Position numbers and translations under genes: made by a program. Below the pieces are notes generated by a model. It did not search any database. It saw only the letters and a list, made by a program, of their open reading frames with translations, and had not been told where the DNA came from. 64,000 bases of DNA from Amphiura filiformis (taxonomy: Eukaryota; Echinodermata; Ophiuroidea; Amphilepidida; Amphiuridae): positions 68,452,292-68,516,291 of the forward strand of contig NC_092628.1 in assembly GCF_039555335.1 (NCBI RefSeq), written 5' to 3'. This document shows, piece by piece, positions 1-11,506 of the stretch; the first letter of the stretch is position 1, and each line of letters starts with the position of its first letter.

Positions 1-354
1 TGCATACAAACATTTGTGATTTTAATGCCAAAAGGTTCATTATTTTGGTCTAAAATGGACCAAAGGGAGAAACACTTCGCCAATTTTGGTTAACTTTTCC
101 TGGTATTTTTCGAGGGGGTACACTACTGAACTGTGGGCAACTTTGGTGTATTTTGTTACTCTTGGTTAGAATATCGCTGAAAATGTCAGCATAATATGTA
201 CTATCATTATTCATTCCTCTTCCAAGGCCAGTGAAGAAAGGTCTAATGTTTAGAAAGAGGTTACTCAAGTGTATATTTTGAATTATTTGATTTCTTCCTG
301 TCCTGCAAACATTGCAATCAAGAGGACATCCAATGTAGGTCATTGTGTCAAGGT
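1..354. other. Gene-free stretch, nothing recognised
   Basis: No conserved coding signal is visible. A minus-strand open frame of 126 codons (50-430) runs through here into the degenerate tandem repeat at 355-545, and its N-terminal residues are translated repeat, so it is probably chance. Confidence 0.5.
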
Positions 355-545
355 TCATAAAAACCTCAGCATTGTGCTTATAAAATAGTTCAGTTTTGTG
401 CTTCCAAAAAGTTCTGGTTTGTGCTTCCAAAATAGTTCACAATGTTGTGCTTTCAAGATAGTTAACATGTATAATTGTGCTTCCAACAAATAGTGTTCAT
501 AGTGTGGGGCTTCCAAAATATTTCAGTGTTGTGACTTCCAAAATA
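355..545. repeat. Degenerate tandem repeat, about 30-36 bp unit
   Basis: Six or so imperfect units share the core TTGTGCTTCCAAAATAGTTC (near 365, 396, 421, 452, 476, 510 and 534). A stray further copy lies at about 1226-1290. Units vary in length and sequence, which indicates an old local duplication. Confidence 0.7.
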
Positions 546-1410
546 CAGTATAAACTTGTTAACACAATGTTGTCAGGACCTTGGATTTTAGATTGTGTTA
601 AGGCGGGTCGGATTAGAGCATGACCTATAGAAAAATTATTAAATTTGTGTACATCGTGGAACATTCAACTATGCTTGCTACTCCGCGACTAATCATGGTA
701 ATACACGAGCGTACAGCTGAGCCTACTCTACGCGTCCATATTGCGAGGTTATCTACGTACAACAGCTTACTACGCACAGCCACACAAAGGGTATGTACAC
801 GAATTAAGCAATTTTTCTATAGTGGTGTTTGGACTCAAATATTGAGCCACTACACATACATAAAGCTTGCATACATGAGGAATGGTATGGGTTCTATTAA
901 GGAGATCCCAAGGCTTGATTTGATATTTGGGCATGATTTTTCTCAAGAGGCGAAAAAGCCCGAAACTTTCGTTTTGATTTATTTGCCTTAACTGCAAGAC
1001 CTAAGAAGAAGAAATATAAAATGTGATTATTTGCTTCCTTGACTCCTTTCTTATCAATGTATAATGAAGTGCACTGCAGTTCAAGTTAAATGGCTGAAAC
1101 TGGAAATTAATATGGTTCCTGCCAGCCGACTTGCCTTAACAGGATTTTGTGTTATCAGGTCATTATAATGTATTGTGTTAATACATGTATCAGGTATTTT
1201 GTGGTAGCAGATTTGAAGTAGTTTGCAATGTTGTGCTTCCAAAATAGTTCATTTTGTTCATGCTTCTGAAACATTTTGGAGTGTTGAGCTTTACCATTAT
1301 TGGCTGTTAGGAATGGCATTAGGAATATTGTTATTATTTATCAGACCATCTCTTATTTTAGGCTGGAATGATATTAGGCTAGTTTTGAGAAAATGTGTTG
1401 ACTTTGCCAT
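546..1410. other. Gene-free stretch
   Basis: Contains an isolated copy of the 355-545 repeat core near 1228. A plus-strand open frame of 123 codons (620-991) matches no family I recognise and lacks supporting gene structure. Confidence 0.4.
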
Positions 1411-1718
1411 TTAGGTCCGTATGCACAAAACAAGTTAGACTAGGTCTAACTTTAGACCTGGTGTAACTATGGAGATTAGACTTATGGAAGAATCCTTTTA
1501 CTCTTCCTTTTCCTCCTTTATTCCTAGCAAAGTCGAAACATTTCACTGCAGCCATCTAATATTAAGCTACATGTATTTGCCCTTATAATAGGATCTAAAA
1601 TCATATAGGATAAAGTATGTTAATACGAAAGAGTTCCTTCTCCCTAAGACTAATCTCCATAGTTAGACCAAGTCTAAAGTTTGACCTGGTCTTGTTTGTT
1701 TTATGCATACGGACCTTA
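1411..1718. mobile_element. MITE with long inverted ends and TTA flanks (PIF/Harbinger-like)
   Basis: The ends are GGTCCGTATGCA (1414) and TGCATACGGACC (ending 1715). Inverted similarity extends about 70 bp inward, with motifs such as AACTATGGAGATTAG on both arms. TTA lies directly outside each end (1411-1413 and 1716-1718), matching the 3-bp TWA duplication known for PIF/Harbinger elements. The element is about 300 bp with no transposase frame, so it would be non-autonomous. Confidence 0.75.
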
Positions 1719-2744
1719 GCGTTTTAATCAATTTTATGGAAAATCTTATTGAAAAGTTAATACAACCCCCATGTTTAATATAGTAGTACAGTGTTTGCTT
1801 TGTATGACATTCCCATGCGAGAGTTTGAATTGGCAAGCATAACAAATATTGTAATTGATTGTACATGAAGATATTGTAGTTAAATGAAAATAATGCTATT
1901 AGAACTTGATAATCAAAACTCCCTGAAAAAAATCAAGATGACCACTGAAGTTACCATATACTAGAGCAGAGCTTTATAAAATTTTGTATGTATACATGTA
2001 TGTGTCTTATATTACGAGTACTTCCACAAACTAATATGTTCATGTTTATAATTGTAAAGATATTCAGTGTAAATACTTAAATATTTAAGATATTTAATTA
2101 ATGACTTGAACAAAGTCCCTAAATATTTTGATAGAATGTTGCAGTTCAATTTTGTTGGGTTCATTTTGTATGTACCGGTAATCATAAGCCAATTACAATT
2201 CCTGAAAATGTTATTTTCCACATTTATTTTCTGTTAAAACCCTATTGTAACATTTTCATACAAAGTAGATTAGTATTACTTTCCCCATTTTTATGTCCCC
2301 TTTAAATTTTGAGCCAAACAACTGAGGTAAAGCCAAGAAAATTGGAATTTACTACCAGCGCTGATGTCGCCAATGCGTGTCACAGCCACTCTGTTGGTCA
2401 TGCTACAACACGGTCCTTTGATGTGTGTATCCCGCACGCCAAGTACGTATTGTGCTATAAAAACATCGCGTACATGTTTGACTAAAACTTACATTGTAAA
2501 TTAAACACCTGTTCCTGCCCTTGATTCAAAATCTCGTATTTTGACAAAACTACAGCAGCAGCCAAAGTCAAAAGATTTTTGCAGGTATGTTAGTTTTTAA
2601 TGTACATTAAAATTGTGTACAAAACAGAATTTTGAAAAATATTAAGGCATCCTGGGCAAATGTTACAATATGGCTATGAATGTTCCTTCCTGAAAAGAGT
2701 ATATGGGGGTTTTGTTTGAAGATACATATTATGTATTACATAAT
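1719..2744. other. AT-rich gene-free DNA
   Basis: No conserved frame, RNA gene or clear repeat was recognised here. Confidence 0.4.
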
Positions 2745-2967
2745 GTTAATTTTTTATTACTTTCGTGGTCCGAACTGTGCACCAAGCGTACACGATTGTA
2801 CACACAGAAGAGATAAACAATCACACTGATTGGCTGATCAACACACTTGACAGCAAGTCGGTTGATCCATTGGTTGTTGGTGCGGCGCGTAGTAGGCGAC
2901 CTTGTCACTTCTACGCGATCGTAATTCACCAATGCGTACCTGGACCACGGAAGTAATAAAAATTAAC
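2745..2967. mobile_element. Short MITE with about 26-bp terminal inverted repeats
   Basis: The left end reads GTTAATTTTTTATTACTTTC with GTGGTCC following. The right end reads GGACCACGGAAGTAATAAAA followed by ATTAAC. The two are inverted copies with a few mismatches. The 223-bp body is non-coding. The superfamily is not assigned because no clear target duplication is visible. Confidence 0.7.
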
Positions 2968-3323
2968 TTTACTGAATGAGAGATAATGGAAATGTGTGCA
3001 CCTCAAGACTACCTCGCAAGATATTCCTCTATTCCAAGATTAAACTGTTTTGCAGTTTAGATTTATCAGTTATCACAGTACCTTTAAAAATCATTTACCT
3101 CAACTTCTGAGCCAAGATTAGTCCTCAATAAATTAATCTTAAACCATGACATACCCTCTCTGAGGTATACTAGGCAGGCCAGTGAATAGTGGTCATTAAA
3201 TATTTCATGGTCAGAGGGAAGGGGCAGTCTTGAGACTTCAGTGATTGATCATTGGGTTTGTGCACTAGACTGAGGAAATCTGATTAAGAGGTAACCTGTA
3301 ATCAATCTGGAACAAGTTAGTTA
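2968..3323. other. Gene-free spacer
   Basis: Nothing recognised between the MITE and the palindrome that follows. Confidence 0.4.
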
Positions 3324-3510
3324 GAGAATAAATGATAGGATTTTGTCTTTTGCCTATCCAATATCGTGTCATAATGGATGGGTTGGCCAATATTTTGAGT
3401 AGTGGATGCCGGCGCAGCCGGTATCCACTATCTACGATAAAAATATTGGCCAGCCCATCCATTATGACATGATATTGGATAGGCAAAAGACAAAATCCTA
3501 TCTTTTATTC
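3324..3510. repeat. Near-perfect 187-bp palindrome
   Basis: GAGAATAAATGATAGG at 3324 pairs with CCTATCTTTTATTCTC ending at 3510, and almost every base between pairs up to a tip near 3416 (GCCGGCGCAGCCGG). It is probably a foldback or MITE core. A related string occurs at about 4208-4235. Confidence 0.85.
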
Positions 3511-4613
3511 TCATTCTTATTCAGTTTTAATGTAATTTTTGCGAGAAAAACTGCCTTTTTTCAGAAAAAAATAAAGTTACTTTTGTGAGGACATCCCCGT
3601 TGTTTTAAATGAACGAAACCATCACGAACATCTAAGCCGCCGAATCGCGTTCTTAGTTCTCGCTTACGTGTATTACGCTTGAACGCATTATCGCATAATC
3701 ATTGAGGAGCAACAAGCGTGCATTGCGTGGCGGCGCATGCAAGCGCCCTGACTAGTATCACTATCAACTATTGTGAGATATTATACACCCGAAAACCAAT
3801 CAAATTACGTGAATTCTTTACAAGACGCACCCATTGAATAAGAATAATGTATAATATGTAAAAAAGTTGATTATCACTGCCCCAAGATATTAGGGTTTAG
3901 GATTATTGTTGAGCTTTTGATTAGTGTTAAGGTTTAGATTAGGAGATACGGGTTAGGATTATAGATGGGGTGGCAGCAGTGATAAAGTTACCTTGTAAAT
4001 TACAGCATACAGTGAGTGGGGTAACATTAAATGGTACAAGTAATGAACCCTTATAATAGGGCTCTACCTCCTGATGCCCTCTCCTCTTTTGCTGGTTGTT
4101 GTCCATGGAGACCATGTTCTCTTTAACAGATTTTAATGTTGGGCCAATTTTGAAAATTTATAATTATTATAATAGCATATTTCAAATTGTGTGTAAGACA
4201 TGCAAACTGAATAAGAATAGATGATAGGTGTTGTCAAGATATTTTATTGTTTGATGTAGTACACATGTCCTGACCATGCTGACTGGAATGTGTACAAGCT
4301 ATGATACAATGTGTACTCTTTTCAATTGTGAATCTCACAGAAATTAAGAGCAAGCTAATAATCTTCTTTGCTATTCTGAGATGATGTTTGGATTGAAATA
4401 TTTTGAGCTGGATGCCTGGGTCACATGAAAGAAGGAACAGTGATTAACAACTGGATGGTTTTCTGGATGATGGGGAATTTCAATCTTTAGAGGATAAAAA
4501 ATGTTTGGCCATACATTGTCACATTCCCCCTGGCGAATGATATCATATTGAGCACCCTCTAATGATGATTGGCTGCATCATTGGGTGTATTTGAATGTTT
4601 TTATGTACATTTT
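3511..4613. other. Gene-free stretch
   Basis: No coding signal. Short strings related to the flank of the palindrome recur (CTGAATAAGAATAGATGATA near 4208 and GAATAAGAATAATG near 3836), which hints at decayed repeat DNA. Confidence 0.4.
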
Positions 4614-4914
4614 GAGGGGTTAGTGCAACAAAGGGCTATCCTACAAATTGGGCATTTCAAGATATGAGCAAAAACGTTTGCAGATAGCACATATGCAGAT
4701 AGCCCTTTGCTGCTCTAAACACCAGAGACCCCCTGCGTTTCATAGACAAACTCTATGGAAGCTTTGCAGATAGCACTTGGTTGCACTAAACAAAATGACA
4801 CAGGAAGTCTGATTTTGAAATTCAATGTAGATAGGCCTGTGTTCTCAGGATTATTTTGGTACCAAAACCTCAATTGCCAGAAATGCAGATAGCCCGTTGT
4901 TGCACTAAACCCTC
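4614..4914. mobile_element. Inverted-repeat element with internal copies of its end motif
   Basis: The left end GGTTAGTGCAACAAAGGGCT (4618) is the inverse of the right end AGCCCGTTGTTGCACTAAAC (4891-4910). The same GCAGATAGC..TTGCTGC/TTGCAC..TAAAC module recurs in direct orientation near 4694 and 4764, so the right arm carries stacked end motifs. Non-coding. Confidence 0.65.
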
Positions 4915-5068
4915 GATTTGTGGTGTATTTGCCAAGATCTTTAACATTTCTGGGTGTTTTGTTTTTTGTTTTGTTTTTTGGTCAGTGGTTTATATGCAGT
5001 GTGGTCTTTGTTGGGGGTTCAACCCCTATTGAGATGGTTTACTAACTTAACCCTCCCAAGAAAATGTC

Positions 5069-5494
5069 ATTGTATGTATGAATATATTGTATGTATGGAT
5101 ACATTGTATGTATGGATACATTGTATGTATGGATACATTGTATGCATGGATACATTGTATGTATGGATACATTGTATGCATGGATACATTGTATGTATGG
5201 ATACATTGTATGTATGGATACATTGTGTGTATGGATACATTGTGTGTATGGATACATTGTATGTATGGATGCATTGTATGCATGGATACATTGTAGGCCT
5301 ATGTATGGATACATTGTATGCATGGATACATTGTATGTATGGATACATTGTGTGTATGGATACATTGTGTGTATGGATACATTGTATGTATGGATGCATT
5401 GTATGCATGGATACATTGTATGTATGGATACATTGTATGCATGGATACATTGTATGTATGGATACATTGTATGTATGGATACATTGTATGTATG
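5069..5494. repeat. 17-bp minisatellite, about 25 copies
   Basis: The unit is GGATACATTGTATGTAT with occasional A/G and C/T changes, plus one divergent unit near 5295 containing TAGGCCT. The period 17 is not a multiple of 3 and the unit has no stop on either strand, so every frame stays open and translates to a 17-residue cycle. These frames are artefacts of the repeat, not genes. Confidence 0.95.
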
Positions 5495-5762
5495 CTCTAG
5501 AGAAATAATAAAGCAATAGGAGTAAGTCTTCCTGAATGTGGATATGAACAATTCAGTTGCATAATGCTCTGAAGTTGATTATTTTATGTATAATTATAGA
5601 TATTTTATGTGTTTATAGAGTTACTGTTGTTTAAGATGTTAGATATTGCATTTGTGATAATAAATATAATTACTTTACATTTGACTTGCCTTATTTAATT
5701 AAAGGTACAATCAGCAACAAGCAAAAATAGGTTGAAAGGGTCATACATACTCCAAATATTCG

Positions 5763-7576
5763 ATATGAAATATTTTTTTTTTTTTTTTATTCCCTGTTCT
5801 TGGAACTGGTGGAGGGAGAAAAAACATACAAAATGGGCCACCAGTTCCCAACGATCATGAATTAAAATATAATATTATAGTCAAAATTTTTAAGAACAGG
5901 TACAAAGGACAATCACAAAAGAGACAAAGACGATGGACAAAGAGAACGTTCACTCTTACAAACAAAACACAAGCACCAGTCTTGTGTCAAACAAGTGCAC
6001 ACATTACTTGGTTACACCCATCTTGATCCTGCCATAATCAGTTTGAAAATAATTGAAGAAAAGGACAACAATTTAAGATGCTTCAAGATCAATGGTCCAT
6101 TTTTTGAAATGGAGCCAAGAGTTTACCTTTACTTTCAGCAATTTTATACTCAATTTTCTGCTTCAATTTGACCATATTCAGAAAGGCATTGAAACTAAGG
6201 TTAGTCTGTTTAAATCTGCACTTATGAATGTAAAATTTAAGGCACAGAAAAAGGAAATTAATACAAAGGTCATGTTCGGAGGTATCCCTGATACCAAACA
6301 TTTTATCAAATTTGGAAAATGTAAAAGAATCCCCAGTGACACTGTTAATATAAAAACATAGTTCATCCCACATGGGAGACACATTCTTGCATTCACAAAA
6401 TAAATGCAAAATTGTTTCGGGCAATTCATTACAAAAGTAACAATTGGGTGAATCCACCCTACCAATTCTGTGAAGAAAATTATTTGTACAAATTGCCCTA
6501 TGAAAAACTTTAAAATAAAAAGAGCGTAACTGGGTTTCAATAGTACATTTAAAATTGCTACTATGCACACAGTTCCATTCAATTTCATCAAACACATCGA
6601 GACAATCAACCCATTTGTTTTCAGCTTCAACAGTGGCTTGGTTCCTAAGAGTTGAGTAGGCATGTTTTGAAACCTTCTCTGCATCTAAAAGCGAAGCAGA
6701 AATAGCATCAAAAATGTTTTCTTGAATGTTCTTAGGGTTCTGGAACCAATCCAAATAAATCCCATTCATTAAATAATTGTATTTTCTCCTGTCTTTAATG
6801 GAAATATCAAATTCTAAAACCAAATCTTCAAAGGTTTTAACTAAATTGTGACCCATATAAAGATCTGAAATGCAATGGATCCCTTTTTCATCCCAAGTAG
6901 GGTAAAAGAAAAACTTTTTTGTTTTTAACCGAACATCTTTGTTCCACCAAATTGGGTCCTGGAGATGGAAATCGGACCAGTTTAATTTTTCCTTCATCTT
7001 GCATTTGTATAAATACCATAATTTGATAGTCTCAATTAGCTGACAATTTGACAGGGTATTTAAAACACAATCTGGAGCATCTGTCTTCAACAAGACAGTA
7101 TAATCTGGATAAAAAGAAGATAAAACAGAAAGTTCAAGGGATTTCCAAAAACTAGAATAATTAGGATCAAGCAGCTGCTTAACCCACACAAATTTTTGAG
7201 CCTGTGAGAACACAAGAAGGTCAATCATCCGAAGACCACCATTATCATAATCATTACACATGACATCCCTCTTAACTCTGTCATTCCCTCCATTCCAAAT
7301 GAATTTATAAAACATACTATTCAGTTTCTTGAAAAAACTTTTTGGAATGTTTATACAAAGAACAGAAAAGAGATACAAGAGCTGGGGTAACAACAGGGAT
7401 TTTACAACTGTAACTTTGCCCAAGAGAGATAAATATCTACTCCTCCAGCAATTGAGTGTTTGCTCAATTTGATGAAGTTTAGGGGTAAAGTTGAGCTCAA
7501 AAAGAGCATGTGTATTAAGAGAAAAATTAACACCTAAGGTTTTAAAGGTGTTTGTCTTCCACTATATGAAATATTT
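5763..7576 (-). mobile_element. 5'-truncated L1-type LINE insertion with 13-bp target duplication
   Basis: ATATGAAATATTT occurs at 5763-5775 and again at 7564-7576. Between them lies a minus-strand insertion that ends in a poly(A) tail (the T run after 5771 on the plus strand), has a 3' UTR, and carries an uninterrupted C-terminal reverse-transcriptase reading frame to its 5' break. Target-primed reverse transcription of L1-type elements makes exactly this structure: poly(A), 5' truncation and a short flanking duplication. The perfect duplication and the open frame argue for a fairly recent event. Confidence 0.93.
6089..7558 (-). CDS. LINE ORF2 C-terminal fragment (L1/Tx1-like reverse transcriptase, zf-RVT end)
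   Basis: The minus-strand frame is open from the truncation point (7558) to a stop at 6089, about 490 codons. Its real start was lost on insertion. The 5' part has the RT thumb hallmarks of L1-type elements: a KTLGVNF-like string, then a W-x-x-R-x-L-S-L-x-GK-V segment, then LLLPQLLYLFSVL. Next come FYKFIWNGG and GGLRMIDL, typical of the connection region. Near the C-terminus C-x2-C spacing (NCYFC) followed by ETILHLFCEC-x(n)-W matches the zf-RVT zinc knuckle. The YADD catalytic core is missing, so the copy cannot encode a working reverse transcriptase. L1 versus Tx1 subgroup is not resolved. Confidence 0.9.
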   Translation of the reverse strand, partial: KTNTFKTLGVNFSLNTHALFELNFTPKLHQIEQTLNCWRSRYLSLLGKVTVVKSLLLPQLLYLFSVLCINIPKSFFKKLNSMFYKFIWNGGNDRVKRDVMCNDYDNGGLRMIDLLVFSQAQKFVWVKQLLDPNYSSFWKSLELSVLSSFYPDYTVLLKTDAPDCVLNTLSNCQLIETIKLWYLYKCKMKEKLNWSDFHLQDPIWWNKDVRLKTKKFFFYPTWDEKGIHCISDLYMGHNLVKTFEDLVLEFDISIKDRRKYNYLMNGIYLDWFQNPKNIQENIFDAISASLLDAEKVSKHAYSTLRNQATVEAENKWVDCLDVFDEIEWNCVHSSNFKCTIETQLRSFYFKVFHRAICTNNFLHRIGRVDSPNCYFCNELPETILHLFCECKNVSPMWDELCFYINSVTGDSFTFSKFDKMFGIRDTSEHDLCINFLFLCLKFYIHKCRFKQTNLSFNAFLNMVKLKQKIEYKIAESKGKLLAPFQKMDH

Positions 7577-7657
7577 GTTCAACAAGTTTTTGTTATTCAA
7601 TCTATTCTAATTTACTGTTTGTTGAAGGAAAATCAATTATATTAGATGTGTGGTGGC

Positions 7658-7988
7658 AATAAGCCCAATCGCCATTGTGACTTCCGGTTTTTGAGAGCAC
7701 TTTTAGGACACTTTGACCTCTGACATTTCGGGAAAATTACTCTAATTATTATTTATTTTTTTATTATTCTAATAATGTTACAATTAAAAATATTTAGATA
7801 ATTAATTTATATAATAAATATATTTTTTGGATTTGTTTTTATTCAAGTAAAACTTTATTGATTATATTTTATATGCACAAAAACCAATTTTTCTGAATTT
7901 CCGTGAAAGGTCAAAGGACAAACTGTCCTAAAAATGCAAAAACTGTCCCACAATGCATTGCAAACTTCTAATGCCGATTTGGCTTATT
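7658..7988. mobile_element. Foldback element, 331 bp
   Basis: AATAAGCCCAATCGCCATT (7658) is the inverse of AATGCCGATTTGGCTTATT (ending 7988). Inner inverted pairs include AGGACAcTTTGACCT with AGGTCAAAGGACAAACTGTCCT. The AT-rich loop near 7745-7870 is non-coding. Confidence 0.7.
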
Positions 7989-7994
7989 ATATCG

Positions 7995-8065
7995 ACTTTA
8001 TGTCATCAAATATTCGGTAGAAGTTAAACATGACTGGAAATAGAATGGGAATAGATTAAATAAAG
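7995..8065. repeat. Diverged copy of one arm of the 55.6-kb foldback
   Basis: TATCGACTTTATGTCATCAA and GACTGGAAATAGAATGGGAA closely match 55733-55795, one arm of the palindrome at 55592-55842. It is a dispersed family member reduced to half. Confidence 0.65.
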
Positions 8066-8189
8066 AGTCTACTTATTGCATCAAATATTCTATGTCCAAT
8101 AAAATGTATGCCACAGGCCTAATACTCCATGTTCATGTAACAAATCGCCAAAACCAGTTTAGTGTTAAAAATTCATTGAGGGATTGTAA

Positions 8190-11100
8190 CCTTTATCTAC
8201 TGCTGATAGGTAGTTCATCAATGCCCTATATCTACTGCTGACAGGTAGTTCATCAATGCCCTATATCTACTGTTGATTATGTAGTTCATCAATACCCTAT
8301 ATTTACTGCTGATAGATAGTTCATCAATGCCCTATATCTACTGCTGATGGGTAGTTAATCAATACCCTATATCTACTGCTGATAGGTAGTTCATCAATAC
8401 ATATATCTACTGCTGATAGGAAGTTCATCAATACCTATATCTACTGCTGACAGGTAGTTCATCAATACGCTATATTACTGCTGATAGATAGTTCATCAAT
8501 GCCCTATATCTACTGCTGATAGATAGTTCATCAATGCCCTATATCTACTGCTGATAGGTAGTTCATCAATGCCCTATATCTACTGTTGATAGGTAGTTCA
8601 TCAATACCCTATATTTACTGCTGATAGATAGTTCATCAATGCCCTATATCTACTGCTGATAGGTAGTTCATCAATACCCTATATCTACTGCTGATAGATA
8701 GTTCATCAATACCCTATATCTACTGCTGATAGGTAGTTCATCAATACCTATATCTACTGCTGACAGGTAGTTCATCAATACCCTATATCTACTGCTGATA
8801 GTTCATCAATACCCTATATCTACTGCTGATAGGTAGTTCATCAATGCCCTATATCTACTGCTGAGAGGTAGTTCATCAATACCCTATATTTACTGCTGAT
8901 AGATAGTTCAATGCCCTATATCTACTGTTGATTATGTAGTTCATCAATACCCTATATTTACTGCTGATAGATAGTTCATCAATGCCCTATATCTACTGCT
9001 GATGGGTAGTTAATCAATACCCTATATCTACTGCTGATAGGTAGTTCATCAATACATATATCTACTGCTGATAGGAAGTTCATCAATACCTATATCTACT
9101 GCTGACAGGTAGTTCATCAATACGCTATATTTACTGCTGATAGATAGTTCATCAATGCCCTATATCTACTGCTGATAGATAGTTCATCAATGCTCTATAT
9201 CTACTGCTGATAGGTAGTTCATCAATGCCCTATATCTACTGTTGATAGGTAGTTCATCAATACCCTATATTTACTGCTGATAGATAGTTCATCAATGCCC
9301 TATATCTACTGCTGATAGGTAGTTCATCAATACCCTATATCTACTGCTGATAGATAGTTCATCAATACCCTATATCTACTGCTGATAGGTAGTTCATCAA
9401 TACCTATATCTACTGCTGACAGGTAGTTCATCAATACCCTATATCTACTGCTGATAGTTCATCAATACCCTATATCTACTGCTGATAGGTAGTTCATCAA
9501 TGCCCTATATCTACTGCTGAGAGGTAGTTCATCAATACCCTATATTTACTGCTGATAGATAGTTCAATGCCCTATATCTACTGCTGATAGGTAGTTCATC
9601 AATGCCCTATATCTACTGCTGATAGGTAGTTCATCAATACTTATATCTACTGCTGACAGGTAGTTCATCAATACCCTATATTTACTGCTGATAGATAGTT
9701 CATCAATGCCCTATATCTACTGCTGATAGATAGTTCATCAATGCCCTATATCTACTGCTGATGGGTAGTTAATCAATACCCTATATCTACTGCTGATAGG
9801 TAGTTCATCAATACATATATCTACTGCTGACAGGTAGTTCATCAATACCCTATATCTACTGCTGATAGTTCATCAATACCCTATATCTACTGCTGATAGT
9901 TCATCAATACCCTATATCTACTGCTGATAGGTAGTTCATCAATGCCCTATATCTACTGCTGAGAGGTAGTTCATCAATACCCTATATTTACTGCTGATAG
10001 ATAGTTCATCAATACCCTATATTTACTGCTGATAGATAGTTCATCAATGCCCTATATCTACTGCTGATGGGTAGTTAATCAATACCCTATATCTACTGCT
10101 GATAGGTAGTTCATCAATACATATATCTACTGCTGATAGGAAGTTCATCAATACCTATATCTACTGCTGACAGGTAGTTCATCAATACGCTATATTTACT
10201 GCTGATAGATAGTTCATCAATGCCCTATATCTACTGCTGATAGATAGTTCATCAATGCCCTATATCTACTGCTGATAGGTAGTTCATCAATGCCCTATAT
10301 CTACTGTTGATAGGTAGTTCATCAATACCCTATATTTACTGCTGATAGATAGTTCATCAATGCCCTATATCTACTGCTGATAGGTAGTTCATCAATACCC
10401 TATATCTACTGCTGATAGATAGTTCATCAATACCCTATATCTACTGCTGATAGGTAGTTCATCAATACCTATATCTACTGCTGACAGGTAGTTCATCAAT
10501 ACCCTATATCTACTGCTGATAGTTCATCAATACCCTATATCTACTGCTGATAGGTAGTTCATCAATGCCCTATATCTACTGTTGAGAGGTAGTTCATCAA
10601 TACCCTATATTTACTGCTGATAGATAGTTCAATGCCCTATATCTACTGCTGATAGGTAGTTCATCAATGCCCTATATCTACTGCTGATAGGTAGTTCATC
10701 AATACTTATATCTACTGCTGACAGGTAGTTCATCAATACCCTATATTTACTGCTGATAGATAGTTCATCAATGCCCTATATCTACTGCTGATAGATAGTT
10801 CATCAATACCTATATCTACTGCTGACAGGTAGTTCATCAATACCCTATATCTACTGCTGATAGATAGTTCATCAATACCCTATATCTACTGCTGATAGGT
10901 AGTTCATCAATGCCCTATATCTACTGCTGATAGGTAGTTCATCAATACCCTATATTTACTGCTGATAGATAGTTCATCAATGCCCTATATCTACTGCTGA
11001 TAGGTAGTTCACCAATGCCCTATGTCTACTGCTGATAGGTAGTTCATCAATACCTATATCTACTGCTGACAGGTAGTTCATCAATACCCTATATTTACTG

Positions 11101-11506
11101 CTGATAGATAGTTCATCAATGCCCTATATCTACTGCTGATAGGTAGTTCATCAATGCCCTATATCTACTGCTGATAGGTAGTTCATCAATACCCTATATC
11201 TACTGCTGATAGGTAGTTCATCAATGCCCTATATCTACTGCTGATAGGTAGTTCATCATTGCCCTATATTTGTTGCTGATAGCAGGTAGTTCATCAATGC
11301 ACATTCTCTACTGCTGATAATAGGTAGATCATCAATGTCCTAAATCTACTGCAGATAGCAGGGAGTTTATCGATTATATATCTACTGCAGATAGTGTATA
11401 GTTCATCAATGCCCTATATCTACTTTTGATAGTTTGTAGTTCATCAATGCCCTATACTGCTGATAGCATGTAGTTCATCAATGCCAATATCTGCTGCTGA
11501 TAACAG
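8190..11506. repeat. Satellite block 1: 35-bp monomer with higher-order repeats
   Basis: The tandem monomer is TATCTACTGCTGATAGGTAG followed by TTCATCAATGCCCTA (35 bp), roughly 94 copies. Common variants are ATGCC/ATACC, CTAC/TTAC, GATAGG/GATAGA/GACAGG and a shortened GATAGTTC. Groups of variants repeat in register: the GATTATGTAG monomer at 8275 and 8930, GATGGGTAGTTAATC at 8346, 9001, 9760 and 10066, TACGCTATA at 8466, 9121 and 10186. This gives a 655-bp higher-order period at the left. No coding potential. Confidence 0.97.

Noticed and set aside
50..430. Minus-strand frame of 126 codons
   Set aside because: No family features; its start lies in a degenerate tandem repeat.
620..991. Plus-strand frame of 123 codons
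   Set aside because: No recognisable motif and no supporting gene structure; likely chance.
5042..5551. Long open frames on both strands (up to 184 codons)
   Set aside because: They come from the stop-free 17-bp minisatellite and are equally open in every frame.
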